DNA of 64,000 nucleotides from Clostridium sp. MCC353 (lineage in GTDB: Bacteria; Bacillota; Clostridia; Lachnospirales; Lachnospiraceae): positions 1 to 64,000 of the forward strand of contig NZ_WQPN01000021.1 of NCBI RefSeq assembly GCF_018785315.1, in the 5' to 3' direction. The first letter of the stretch is position 1; the number at the start of each line of letters is the position of its first letter. The notes below the pieces were generated by a model that was not told the origin of the DNA, did not search any database, and saw only the letters and a program-made list of their open reading frames with translations. Of this stretch, positions 45,652 through 54,692 are shown in pieces. The translations under genes and the position numbers were made by a program.

Positions 45652-45777
45652 ACTCTCAACCCTCTTTCCTATTTCTCTGCCTGTCACCATCATATCATAT
45701 TTCAAAACGGCTTTCCACAGATATCGTTTTGTAGTTCTCCACAAAGGTATGCTCACTTTGTGGACATCATTTTTATT

Positions 45778-46068
45778 CTACTCCGCGACAATCATTCGAT
45801 CCTCCGAACGTTTATAAATAATCTTATTTTTGACCGTCTCGTAGTCCAGTAATCCGCCAAGGCTGCTGTACAGTTGCTCCGCTTCCTGCCGGCAATCCTG
45901 ATAGACGGCTGCAATTAGTTTAACCATTTCCTCCAGATTTCTGCAGCCGCCACCGCAGCCAGACTTTGCCGGAATGGTGAGATCAAAGCCTTTAAGCCCG
46001 GACGTGAATGGCGTATTACCCGACTTGCTCTGGAAAATTATATCTTTACTGCAAGCTGCTATTCGCCT
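45778..46068 (-). pseudogene. Remnant with GCGGGC motif
   Basis: The minus strand is open here and ends in LYSSLGGLLDYETVKNKIIY and a short tail. Further upstream it has SGLKGFDLTIPAKSGCGGGC. There is an internal ATG at 45927 behind GGAGGAA but with only two bases spacing. It may be an element gene that lost its start. No family is recognised. Confidence 0.35.
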
Positions 46069-46133
46069 TAAAATGAGTCAATATCCGCAGAAAAAAATGC
46101 TCCAGACTGCCAAGCGCCTGGGGCATGATTTGG

Positions 46134-46208
46134 TTATTCATCTTTTCCTAAGATTTCAAAGATACAAGAAATTGCTTGCAGAATAACCGTGAGAATCTGA
46201 TGATACAT
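46134..46208 (-). CDS. 24-residue hydrophobic peptide with a perfect ribosome site
   Basis: GGAGGTGA lies seven bases before the ATG at 46208, better than most genes in the window. The peptide is MYHQILTVILQAISCIFEIL followed by GKDE. Its length and a single hydrophobic helix with a charged end resemble the small membrane toxins of type I toxin-antitoxin modules, but it has no clear match. An antisense RNA was looked for but none can be shown. Confidence 0.45.
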   Translation of the reverse strand: MYHQILTVILQAISCIFEILGKDE

Positions 46209-46295
46209 AGATTATTCACCTCCTGAAAATATTCTTACGGTTATAATATCTGATTGAAATTTTTAAAACTTCCGGATTTATTTGTTTTCCCTGAT

Positions 46296-48128
46296 CTAAT
46301 TACCAAGCAAACTGTTTAATATTTTAATATTATTTTTTTCAATCTCATTCAGAACACCTTCGTCAAATGCCTCCGGTTCTATGGTTCCATTATACCAAGG
46401 CTGGGAATCAAAGTACCCCTGCAGTTCGGAATCCTTAAACCTTCTTCCATGCCTGGCATAAATCTCATTTTTTGCAAGGCGCAGGTCTTCACTGGACATA
46501 TTTTCTGCCAAACTCCCCATCTCAGCAATGGATTGAATATCACTGTATGGAATAATATAGTTACCCTCATAAGTATCCCCTACATCTCCATGATCTTTTA
46601 TGTTGGCCGTCGGAGACAATTCTTCTGTTTTTCGGTAAATGCCGTTAAACCCTGGAAAATACAAGCCATATAAACCGGAATTGGCATCATTCTGAATCTC
46701 TATGGTATCTATGCCATTATGATAGAAATCAATTACATTTCCGTCTGTGTCCACAGCCGTATAATTATTATCGGCTGTAGAAACCACATCGCCGGAAAAT
46801 TCTCCCGCACCCCTTCCATCCTTTGAAACTCCCGACAAATAAATATATTCCGTTCCCTTTTCCTGGTTCCAGCCAATCTCTGCAGCAGCATCCATGTATT
46901 CATCATGGTACTCGTAGATACCGTAAACCATTCCGGGTTGAACGGTTCCATCACTTTCCTGGGCTATATTACCAATTACCGGCTCTGTTTCTGGCTCTGT
47001 TTCTGGCTCTGCTTTCCCATAAAATTCTTTAGATTCTGTTTCAGCCGCTTTCCGGCTTTCTTCCATTTCTTCCTCTTCCCGCATTTCGTCCGCCTCAGAT
47101 TCGCCCGGATCGTTCTCCGTATTCTCTGATAGTCCTCCATGACTGCTGCCATACTCATCAAATGCTTTAGATACAACACCCAGAATTACAAGCTGATTCT
47201 GAGGAATATCATTCAGTCCCAGGTAAGCAATTTCAAATGTATCATCATCCTTAGATAAGATAAACTGGAAAACAGCTTCAACCTCCGTATCCTGGAACAT
47301 ACATCTCCCCAAAAATTCCACAACATCATCTCCGGCCTCAGATTTAAAATACCTCCACCTCGGTTTTTTAAAGAAATTCTCAAACGCTTCTCCATATGTA
47401 ATTTGGGGATATGCAATCGGTGAACCCTGTTTAACAGAATCAATGTATTTTTTATCGCCGCCGTTCACTGCCAATCCTAATACGGTTATAAGCGCCAACA
47501 CCCCAATCACAACTGACTGTATGATTCTCTTCTTCACCGGTTTAACGGGCGGAAAGAATCCTTGTGCTGCACAGCTGGTTCTCTGGGCGGTATGTTCCGC
47601 TCCCGCTTCTGCAGCAGATCCGGCGTTTTGTACATGATACGCTACGATGGACATGATTGCTACCGTGTTCAGATAGCTGGTAATATAGCGGTGATCGAAC
47701 AAGAAAAATCCCGGATTTTGGCTCCAAGGCAGAGAAAAGGTGCCATTTTCATTATAAACAACTTTAATCCGAATATTCTTGTAGATCACAGAGGGCATTC
47801 CCTCCAAAGAATCAACACGAAGTCCATAGGGTGTCAAAACAGCAGCCAAATGGCCAAGAAGCTCTTCTCCAGGCATCTGTTTGTCCATATGAAATTGCCG
47901 GGTCCGCAGTTTTCTCCACTTTGCCAAAGCAATATTCGCCTTGATAATCCACCACAAAAACAGCCCCAAAAGGGCCATGAGCGCAGCTCCGTCCACTCCG
48001 GAGCGGATAAAGCCAACTGCCAGGCCGATTACACCCAGGATATAATACCCCTTATCAAGCGGCTCCATGGCATTTTCGAATGGAGCTTCTGTTTTCATTA
48101 AAATTCCTTTTACGTCATAGTTATTCAT
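46296..48128 (-). CDS. YARHG-domain membrane protein
   Basis: The 610-residue protein has hydrophobic segments near 28-65 (YYILGVIGLAVGFI and ALLGLFLWWII) and near 205-225 (VVIGVLALITVLGLAV). It has a long Glu-rich linker (about 340-395, EPETEPETEP) and a C-terminal YARHG domain (about 555-600) with NEIYARHGRRF and SQPWYNG. The YARHG domain is extracellular in known architectures and of unknown role. It belongs with the 71-residue gene and the XRE regulator upstream. Confidence 0.82.
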   Translation of the reverse strand: MNNYDVKGILMKTEAPFENAMEPLDKGYYILGVIGLAVGFIRSGVDGAALMALLGLFLWWIIKANIALAKWRKLRTRQFHMDKQMPGEELLGHLAAVLTPYGLRVDSLEGMPSVIYKNIRIKVVYNENGTFSLPWSQNPGFFLFDHRYITSYLNTVAIMSIVAYHVQNAGSAAEAGAEHTAQRTSCAAQGFFPPVKPVKKRIIQSVVIGVLALITVLGLAVNGGDKKYIDSVKQGSPIAYPQITYGEAFENFFKKPRWRYFKSEAGDDVVEFLGRCMFQDTEVEAVFQFILSKDDDTFEIAYLGLNDIPQNQLVILGVVSKAFDEYGSSHGGLSENTENDPGESEADEMREEEEMEESRKAAETESKEFYGKAEPETEPETEPVIGNIAQESDGTVQPGMVYGIYEYHDEYMDAAAEIGWNQEKGTEYIYLSGVSKDGRGAGEFSGDVVSTADNNYTAVDTDGNVIDFYHNGIDTIEIQNDANSGLYGLYFPGFNGIYRKTEELSPTANIKDHGDVGDTYEGNYIIPYSDIQSIAEMGSLAENMSSEDLRLAKNEIYARHGRRFKDSELQGYFDSQPWYNGTIEPEAFDEGVLNEIEKNNIKILNSLLGN

Positions 48129-48157
48129 TACTCATAATCTCCTTCCTCTGTTTACTT

Positions 48158-48373
48158 TTACATTGACTCATCAAGCGGCTCTACCAAGCTGACCAGACGC
48201 CCTCCCGGTATCCCATCCTGATCGGAAAGCCAGTGAATATCTGTTTCCTTCAAAAGAAGTGCTTTCCGGGCAGCGTCATTCTGGGATTTTGCGCTGACAA
48301 CTGCTTTTCCAAAGCGCAGCAATGTAATCCTGTAACATTTCTCCTCCGGTTTCATTTCTTTGTGCGTTTCCAT
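48158..48373 (-). CDS. Small 71-residue protein, DpnD/PcfM-like in size
   Basis: The ATG at 48373 has GGAGG eight bases upstream. The product contains YRITLLRFGKAVVSAKSQND and ends in VSLVEPLDESM. Its size and its pattern of beta strands and one helix recall the DpnD/PcfM small proteins of Firmicutes elements, but the match is weak. It is 29 bases before the YARHG gene and so co-transcribed with it. Confidence 0.5.
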   Translation of the reverse strand: METHKEMKPEEKCYRITLLRFGKAVVSAKSQNDAARKALLLKETDIHWLSDQDGIPGGRLVSLVEPLDESM

Positions 48374-48443
48374 TTCTTCATCCTCCTTCTGATTCCAGCA
48401 TAATTGTTTCGGATGACAGCAGATGTCTCTTGCCGGTTTTTGG

Positions 48444-48469
48444 GCAAAAAAAATCAGCCATAATGGCTG
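48444..48469 (-). terminator. Intrinsic terminator after the XRE gene
   Basis: CAGCCATTATGGCTG is a perfect palindrome followed on the minus strand by ATTTTTTTT. Confidence 0.8.
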
Positions 48470-48538
48470 AAATCTTTCTGGTGTCATTCACTATTATATT
48501 ATTTTTCTGAAAAAGAGGACTTTTCACTTATATTCACG

Positions 48539-48877
48539 CTACAGCTTATGAATGATTGACGCAATGGCTTTCATGACGGTTAAATACTTTGTAAAATATT
48601 CCCGCTCAACGGTTCTCTGCACTTCCTTTAAAAATTCATCGGCCTCAGTCCATTCACCGGCTGCATCACCGAATAATAACTCATCCGTAGAAATATTCAA
48701 TCCCTTTGCAACCTTAATCAGCGTTTCCACGCTCATCTTCTTATCACCACGTTCAATGTTACCATAGTATGAAGTGGTGATATCACATCTCTCGGAGGCT
48801 TCTTCCTGGGTTAGCTTCTGCATGAGCCGGGCCGTCCGGATTCTTGCCCCAATCTCTGCATAATCAACATTTCTCAT
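48539..48877 (-). CDS. XRE-family helix-turn-helix regulator
   Basis: The 112-residue protein has a Cro/C1-type helix-turn-helix at about 9-65 (RIRTARLMQKLTQEEASERC, then NIERGDKKMSVETLIKVA) and a helical tail. It is divergent from the WYL regulator at 49072 with about 190 bases between, so the two may share control of the intergenic region. Its terminator separates it from the YARHG genes. Confidence 0.9.
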   Translation of the reverse strand: MRNVDYAEIGARIRTARLMQKLTQEEASERCDITTSYYGNIERGDKKMSVETLIKVAKGLNISTDELLFGDAAGEWTEADEFLKEVQRTVEREYFTKYLTVMKAIASIIHKL

Positions 48878-48951
48878 TATGAACCCCCTCTCTCATTTCA
48901 ATTTTACAGATAATACAGGTCATTTGAATATTCTAATAGCATTATTTTAGA

Positions 48952-49029
48952 TTGCCTTTAAGCATTAATAATTGTATAATAGTTACAGTACTATTATGAC
49001 TATTTATCTGCGATGACATGCGCTGTCAT
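48952..49029 (+). promoter_or_regulatory. Promoter and palindromic operator of the WYL operon
   Basis: TTGCCT and TATAAT (48975-48980) are 17 bases apart. Downstream, ATAGT/ACTAT (48979-48994) and ATGACA-TGCGC-TGTCAT (49013-49029) are inverted repeats. The last is a likely operator for the WYL or XRE regulator. Confidence 0.55.
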
Positions 49030-49071
49030 TGCCAATTGATATAATAGTTTTAAAAAAGAGGGGGTGACAAT

Positions 49072-50037
49072 GTGGAGGGAGTAAAAGAATCCGCCCGTAA
49101 ACATGACCGCGTGCTGGAAATTTACAGCCGGCTGTTATCCGGCGAAATCATACGCAAGCAGGAACTGGCAGATGAATATGGAGTTAATCCACGATCAATT
49201 CAACGCGATATTGATTCCATCCGTGATTTTTATGCAAATCGAATGGACCGCCACGGGGAACTGACGGAAATCCAATATGACCGTATCGCCAAGGGATTTC
49301 GCATTGTAAGTGCAAAAACAATTACACTTACCAATGCAGAATTATTTACTGTTGCAAAGGTCATTCTGGAAAGCCGTTCTCTCTGTAAGGAAGAAATGGA
49401 AAAAATCATAACCGATTTAATCGGGGCATGCCTTCCAACAGAGGAACGGAAAAAAATGTATGAGCTTCTGCAAAATGAAATATTCCATTATGTGGAACCG
49501 CGGCATGGCAAAGCATTAATTAATTCGATTTGGGAACTCGGCGCCGCTGTATATCAGCACCGGATGATTCAGATGGAATACCAGAAAGTATCCGGTGAAG
49601 TCAGTAAAGTCAATATTAAACCGGTAGGCATCATGGGATCAGAATATTACTTCTACTTGATTGCTTATATCGGAGATAAAGACAAGGAATATCCGGGATA
49701 CCCCACGGTTTACCGGATTGATCGTATCAAAAAATATCGGATTACGGATGAACGATTTCATGTTCCTTATAAGGATCGGTTTGAGGAGGGGGAGTTTCGG
49801 AAGAGAATACCATTTATGTTTACCGGGAAGCTGCATAAAGCCAGTTTTATTTATAAGGGGGCTGATATTAATGCGGTATTGGACAGACTGCCAACCGCTA
49901 TGGCTGAAAGACAGGAGGGCGGCAGTTATCTTGTTACTGTGGAAGTGTATGGTAATCAGGGACTTAACTTTTGGTTGAAAGGACAAGGCGAAAACATAGA
50001 AATCAATGGGAATAAAGAAAAGGTGGTGTCGATATGA
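49072..50037 (+). CDS. HTH-WYL transcriptional regulator
   Basis: The 321-residue protein has an N-terminal winged helix (about 10-60, RKQELADEYGVNPRSIQRDI), a WYL domain (about 150-235; YQKVSGEVSKVNIKPVGI, then YYFYLIAY and PTVYRIDRI) and a WCX end. WYL proteins bind nucleic-acid ligands and often control phage-defence genes, such as BrxR/CapW-type repressors. It starts at GTG with GGGGTGA upstream. Its stop overlaps the next small gene. It heads an AT-rich operon of unknown membrane proteins. Confidence 0.88.
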   Translation: MEGVKESARKHDRVLEIYSRLLSGEIIRKQELADEYGVNPRSIQRDIDSIRDFYANRMDRHGELTEIQYDRIAKGFRIVSAKTITLTNAELFTVAKVILESRSLCKEEMEKIITDLIGACLPTEERKKMYELLQNEIFHYVEPRHGKALINSIWELGAAVYQHRMIQMEYQKVSGEVSKVNIKPVGIMGSEYYFYLIAYIGDKDKEYPGYPTVYRIDRIKKYRITDERFHVPYKDRFEEGEFRKRIPFMFTGKLHKASFIYKGADINAVLDRLPTAMAERQEGGSYLVTVEVYGNQGLNFWLKGQGENIEINGNKEKVVSI

Positions 50038-50168
50038 CTTTTCATAAGCCAAATAACTATACATTGCCAGTTAGCCTAGCAGAAACTATCCTCAAATTAA
50101 TTCTCAGCAACATAAAGGGGACGCCGGAAAATCTATTAAAAGAGATCGGCAGGCACATAAAATATTAA
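50034..50168 (+). CDS. 44-residue protein coupled to the WYL gene
   Basis: ATGA overlap with the WYL stop and AAGGTGG upstream favour translation. The peptide starts MTFHKPNNYTLPVSLAETIL and ends ENLLKEIGRHIKY; an amphipathic helix is likely. It is too short for automatic calling and is not recognised. It may be a modulator of the regulator or the missing N-terminal part of a larger partner. Confidence 0.5.
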   Translation: MTFHKPNNYTLPVSLAETILKLILSNIKGTPENLLKEIGRHIKY

Positions 50169-50227
50169 CACAGCATGTTATAAATGATTTTAAATATATC
50201 AATAAAAATTTTTAAGGAGAAATAGAA

Positions 50228-50779
50228 ATGGGCGAATATGTAAAAAGCAAAAAGGATATGAAGTTTCAAAGTCAGGAGGCTCTGAATGCGGTGCAAAATG
50301 TAATTGCAGAAGCAGATAGAGCTTTAAATGACACATCAAGAACAATAAAAGATTCTCCGTTAAATGAAGCACTTACTGGAGCTGTTGGTGCTGGTGTTGG
50401 CGCTGGTGTTGGATTCGCCGGTTTATATTTGGGCGGTTCTGTTGTAGGACTCAGTGCGGCAGGTATCACCAGTGGTCTAGCAGCAGCCGGAGCCTTAATA
50501 GGTGGTGGCATGGTCGCCGGTATCGCTGTATTAGCAGCCCCTGCTGTAGTTTTAGGAGGTGCAGGTGTGGGAATTGCTTCTCATATAAAGAACAAAAAAC
50601 TACAAAATGCAAAGATGCTGGTATATAAAAATGCGCTAGCAAAGCAGACTGCAATAGTTAAAGAATTAAAGGATAAATCGAATGCTGATAAAGAAAGAAT
50701 AGAACTCTTAACTGGTCTTAATGTTTTATTGCAAGCTGCCATCAAAGAATTACAGCACGACTTGGGAATAGCCGCTTAA
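50228..50779 (+). CDS. Glycine-zipper membrane protein of unknown function
   Basis: The 183-residue product has a charged head (1-45), a glycine-zipper-like stretch of two or three membrane helices at about 48-118 (AVGAGVGAGVGFAGLYLGG, then ALIGGGMVAGIAVLAAPAVV) and a charged coiled-coil tail (about 120-180). Such zippers pack helices in pore-forming or membrane-remodelling proteins. AAGGAG precedes the start. Its partner at 50795 follows after 15 bases. A possible role as a membrane effector is an inference. Confidence 0.7.
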   Translation: MGEYVKSKKDMKFQSQEALNAVQNVIAEADRALNDTSRTIKDSPLNEALTGAVGAGVGAGVGFAGLYLGGSVVGLSAAGITSGLAAAGALIGGGMVAGIAVLAAPAVVLGGAGVGIASHIKNKKLQNAKMLVYKNALAKQTAIVKELKDKSNADKERIELLTGLNVLLQAAIKELQHDLGIAA

Positions 50780-50794
50780 CCAAGGAGGATATCA

Positions 50795-52192
50795 ATGAGC
50801 AAATTCTCGTACTCTAATGATGAGATGGATATTAATAAGATACTCAAAATGAATCAGGATATTTCGAAATCTCTATTGAATAATTCTGAAATTGGTAATA
50901 GCAGAAAGCAAGCAGATGACAATATTGAGTCTTCAATGGAATTGCTTCGTTCTCTGGGAAAAGGCTCTTCAATTAATAAGTTGTCAGAAGAGGCTAAAGA
51001 AAAAAATAAAGACCGAAAACTTGAACATCGTCCTGTTATTGAAAGTTGGGAAAGTATTGTCGCTCAGGCGAATGAATATGATCCTAATCCTGTTGTCTTA
51101 GAAGATATTATGTCTGAAGCTGAAATCAATGAGGCATTTAGCGAATTAGATGATATTAACCATGTATTTTCAAAAAAGACAACTATCGTTAATAAGACAG
51201 ATTTGTCTTTTCTTGCTGTTGCAACAGCCCTGCAGGTAACGAAAGCTCTTCTATTTCCATATGTAGCAGACAAGTTCCACTATGGGGAACAGATTGACAA
51301 ATCCAAACGCCTTGATCATAATGACAAGTCGATTGAAGAAGCACATAGAAAAGCAAACGATAAATTCAGGGACAAAAACTTAAAGAATCACGGAACTGGT
51401 CGTTGGATTAATATATTATATCAAACACCTCCTTATGATATCACCAAGGGATCTGCTGATTTAGGCATTAATATGGGCGGGGCATATCATAGGCTTTATA
51501 CGCTTGGACATGACCCCATCTTAGGATGGATTTTCGGTACGGCAAATATCCTCACGGATGTCGTTACCCTTAATAATTTTTTATCTTTAAGAGTAGCTAG
51601 AGATCCTATGAAAATCACATCAGAGGTTGTGCCATTAAGCAAAATGTTTCAAGAATGCTATGAATATGCGAATGCCGATTATTTAAATTTACCTGCCGCT
51701 GTGTTTGCACAATCACAACATTTAAAATCAGACAAATATACGAAACTAGGTTTACCTATACCCCTTTTGTCAAGTATTAATGAAAACTTTGCAAGCAAGC
51801 TATACAAAAGTAATTATGATTCGCTATGTTTCGCAAGAGACTTGAAAATTGTAGGCGCTTCATTTGTAGTTTCAAAAATTATTGATATTTTAATATTACT
51901 TGTTCACGGCCTATTCCGCAAAGAAGAGGAACCGCTAGATTTATTTGAAGTAAGGACTCGAAAGATTCTGCTGATTTCAAATTCCATTGCTTCTACAAGT
52001 AGTATTATTAATACAGCAATAACTAAAAATCCTAAGAATCTCGATATAGGAAGTTTATTATCTACTGTTTCGCATTTATTCACTGATGTTCGCTATATCT
52101 CAAAAATAAAGCAGGAATTCATTGAAAGTGAAATATCTACAAAGCTGCAAGCAGAGATAGAAGAAATTGACTATCTATTTGACGAAATTTAA
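50795..52192 (+). CDS. Uncharacterised 465-residue protein, possible membrane effector partner
   Basis: AAGGAGG precedes the start. I know no named family. It has a hydrophilic N-terminal third rich in Ser/Asn/Lys, and hydrophobic segments at about 135-155 (FLAVATALQVTKALLFPYV), 245-260 (GWIFGTANILTDVVTL) and 360-380 (FVVSKIIDILILLVHGLF). The central part GHDPILGWIFGTANIL and NMGGAYHRLYTLG looks conserved in kind. AT-rich codons set this operon apart from the island. It is probably made with the glycine-zipper protein. Confidence 0.7.
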   Translation: MSKFSYSNDEMDINKILKMNQDISKSLLNNSEIGNSRKQADDNIESSMELLRSLGKGSSINKLSEEAKEKNKDRKLEHRPVIESWESIVAQANEYDPNPVVLEDIMSEAEINEAFSELDDINHVFSKKTTIVNKTDLSFLAVATALQVTKALLFPYVADKFHYGEQIDKSKRLDHNDKSIEEAHRKANDKFRDKNLKNHGTGRWINILYQTPPYDITKGSADLGINMGGAYHRLYTLGHDPILGWIFGTANILTDVVTLNNFLSLRVARDPMKITSEVVPLSKMFQECYEYANADYLNLPAAVFAQSQHLKSDKYTKLGLPIPLLSSINENFASKLYKSNYDSLCFARDLKIVGASFVVSKIIDILILLVHGLFRKEEEPLDLFEVRTRKILLISNSIASTSSIINTAITKNPKNLDIGSLLSTVSHLFTDVRYISKIKQEFIESEISTKLQAEIEEIDYLFDEI

Positions 52193-52272
52193 TTTCAGAT
52201 TTTCTACAGAATGCTTACAAGCACCATGATATTGTCATTCTATCCGAGTATGATCATACGTCTCATCCATCT

Positions 52273-52305
52273 TGCCAGGAGGCAGCAAAATATTTCCTCC
52301 TGGCA
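52273..52305 (+). terminator. Terminator of the WYL operon
   Basis: A ten-base perfect stem TGCCAGGAGG/CCTCCTGGCA with a 13-base loop lies 80 bases after the last stop and is followed by a T-rich run. The rest of 52193-52587 shows no gene. Confidence 0.65.
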
Positions 52306-52587
52306 CGTTCTAGTTTTTGCGTTCGGATAACGATCTGTCCCAAGTATAATACAGTTTTTATCCACCAATTTGACTATACGGCAACAGCATTATCCATCAT
52401 TGAACACGATCCGTAAAGTCTAAAACTCATAGTAGTCCTCACATCTCTGAAGTGCTCTATGATTGCCAACTAAATACTCATCCCGTTTTCTCATCCAACT
52501 GTCAGCCATCGCCCAAAGCCTGGATTTCTACATCCTGCCAGGCCAAGTATTACAGTAACATGAGTAAATCTATCAACGATTGTGTAT

Positions 52588-53958
52588 CTATACACCCAAG
52601 TCAAAGACAATCCTGTCTGCTAAGTAAAGAGGAACCGTCCAAATTTTCCCATCCTCCGTCTTTCCTCCGTAGGTATCCCCCTTCAAATAATAAATATAGT
52701 CGATCTTGCCATCCTTTAATAAGCGTGTCACGGTATTACCGGAGTTACTGCCTGCCTTTACCTCTATTCCATAGTTTTTATAATCCTGAAGACTTCTGAC
52801 ATAAAAATCCAGCTCACCTTTTGTCTTCCCATAAGTTGCAAACCAAGGCGCATTCCCTGCTATGTCACCTGAAATTTGCCTAAGCAGCGTCAGATAAACA
52901 AAATTCTCAGCTACAATGCCTCTGATTATCGCTTCATCCGCTCCCGCCCTGGCAACGAAGTAATGCGCGATTCCTACATCAAGAAAATAAAATCTGTCGT
53001 TCTCTTTTATATTTAAATAATCACAGTCAATGCTTTTACTTGCATATCCGATAATATGTGAAGACCGCAGCCAGCTGATTGCGTGGTTAATCATCTTTTT
53101 CGTGAATCTGCCGCTTTCCTGCTTATAGACAATTTTGCTCAAATCCTCCACCAAATCACCGGCTCCCTGCTTCTCCCGGATCAATGTAACCGCTATTCCA
53201 TGGAACAGTTTTTCAAAGGTATCTGTTTCCATCACATCATCAAAATATCGCTTTGATTCATTGGTAAAAATACTCATTAACCGGCCCAGCTCTGCATCAC
53301 AGCGCTCCAGGCTTTTGTGTTCCAAATACAGATTTACCACAGATGGGTAGCCGCCGATTCTCTGATAAAGTTCAAAGCATTCTTTTAATTCTTCATATTG
53401 TTCCGGATCAGACCCACCGAACAAATCTATGGATTCATACAACTCCCGTTTGCCAAATACTTCCGCAAATTCCGGAAATGTCAATGTTTCCAGTGTCAGA
53501 TCCTCAAAATCGCCCGCAGGTAGGAAAAATTCCTTTGACAACAGTCTGCCCAAATAACTGCCCGTAATAATGGCATAGCAGTCAAACTCTCTGGCAAGCG
53601 TTCGTACCAGATTGAAAACTCTTGAGGATTCCTGTATCTCATCTATGATGATAACAGTATCCTTTGTATCTCTAAATTCTCTGTCAAAAAGTTCAAATGC
53701 TTTATGAATCGGTTTTTCTTCCCGTGGCGTCCCTGGTTCCCATTCATCCACTTTATCCAAGCACTTTAAAAACTGCTCTCCTGATGATTCCGCCATGCTT
53801 ATATAAATCACATGTCGAAAGTTCTCATATGCAAATTTTTTCAATATATAAGTTTTTCCTACCTGTCTGGCACCGGAGACCTGAAGTACCTGGCCGGAAT
53901 CATCTTTTTTCCACTGCAGCAATTTATCATATATATCACGTTTCAATTCTACCGCCAT
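52588..53958 (-). CDS. AAA ATPase with DUF4143 domain
   Basis: The 456-residue protein has Walker A SGARQVGKTYILKKFAYEN, a Walker B-like TVIIIDEIQESSRVF and a C-terminal DUF4143/nuclease-like region (KGELDFYVRSLQDYKNYGIEVK). It starts MAVELKRDIYDKLLQWKKDD. Function unknown; a second copy of this architecture is at 39318. Confidence 0.88.
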   Translation of the reverse strand: MAVELKRDIYDKLLQWKKDDSGQVLQVSGARQVGKTYILKKFAYENFRHVIYISMAESSGEQFLKCLDKVDEWEPGTPREEKPIHKAFELFDREFRDTKDTVIIIDEIQESSRVFNLVRTLAREFDCYAIITGSYLGRLLSKEFFLPAGDFEDLTLETLTFPEFAEVFGKRELYESIDLFGGSDPEQYEELKECFELYQRIGGYPSVVNLYLEHKSLERCDAELGRLMSIFTNESKRYFDDVMETDTFEKLFHGIAVTLIREKQGAGDLVEDLSKIVYKQESGRFTKKMINHAISWLRSSHIIGYASKSIDCDYLNIKENDRFYFLDVGIAHYFVARAGADEAIIRGIVAENFVYLTLLRQISGDIAGNAPWFATYGKTKGELDFYVRSLQDYKNYGIEVKAGSNSGNTVTRLLKDGKIDYIYYLKGDTYGGKTEDGKIWTVPLYLADRIVFDLGV

Positions 53959-54227
53959 CTCAATATGACCTCCATGACTTTACACTATCCTCTATTATAA
54001 CAGTTACGGCACAAACAAAACAAGCACATCCTTTCTTTTTGTTCCTCTTGCTTAGACAAGATTCGCCATTTTACCCAAAATACAAAAGGCAGGAGGATAA
54101 TACCCCCTGCGTAAGCTATAAGCGAAACTTAGCTTTAATCATTTTCATATAAATAGATTCCAAAGCGTAAGATTAAACATCTTAGCTCAAAACTGGCACG
54201 CTATTATGCTTTTTATTAATGCAAAAA

Positions 54228-54503
54228 TTATAAACCTTGTTCTAATAACCATAAACTATCATAAACACTTGAAAAATGATATCTGCCTTTCCATTTCGAT
54301 AAAACGGCCCACACCAACTCACCACTCTCATCATCATGGATTTCAGCAATATAGGTGCTGCCATACTTAATCATACGTTGCGGATATTCACTTCCTGTAA
54401 AGTCTGTTTTAGATAGCTTTATCTCGGAAAGAATGCCGCAATTATGTTCTTTAATAAATTCCAGTTCTTCTTCTGAATAATTTACATCTAATTTAAATTT
54501 CAT
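54228..54503 (-). CDS. Uncharacterised 91-residue protein
   Basis: The product begins MKFKLDVNYSEEELEFIKEH and is rich in charged residues with VWAVLSKWKGRYHF near the end. No motif is recognised and the ribosome site is weak. It follows the disrupted RelBE module on the same strand, so it may be a leftover of a further small toxin or antitoxin. Confidence 0.5.
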   Translation of the reverse strand: MKFKLDVNYSEEELEFIKEHNCGILSEIKLSKTDFTGSEYPQRMIKYGSTYIAEIHDDESGELVWAVLSKWKGRYHFSSVYDSLWLLEQGL

Positions 54504-54538
54504 AATTACTCTTGTAAAGTTATCCCCCTTTGCCAGGA

Positions 54539-54692
54539 CTAATACATCTTATTTTCATAATCCTGCAACTCATGAAAAATATTATCCACAAATACCATAT
54601 GATCCACGATGCGGTATAGCATAAAATATCTGTGATTTAAGAAGTTAATACGATGATATTCCAGCTGACGCAGTCTCTACTTTATAATCCAT
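54539..54692 (-). pseudogene. Gutted RelE/ParE-family toxin
   Basis: The start MDYKVET overlaps the antitoxin end, as usual for this family, but the frame then shifts. In another frame the typical toxin end appears (LEYHRINFLNHRYFMLYRI, then FVDNIFHELQDYENKMY). About half of the protein is gone, so the toxin cannot be functional. Confidence 0.75.
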
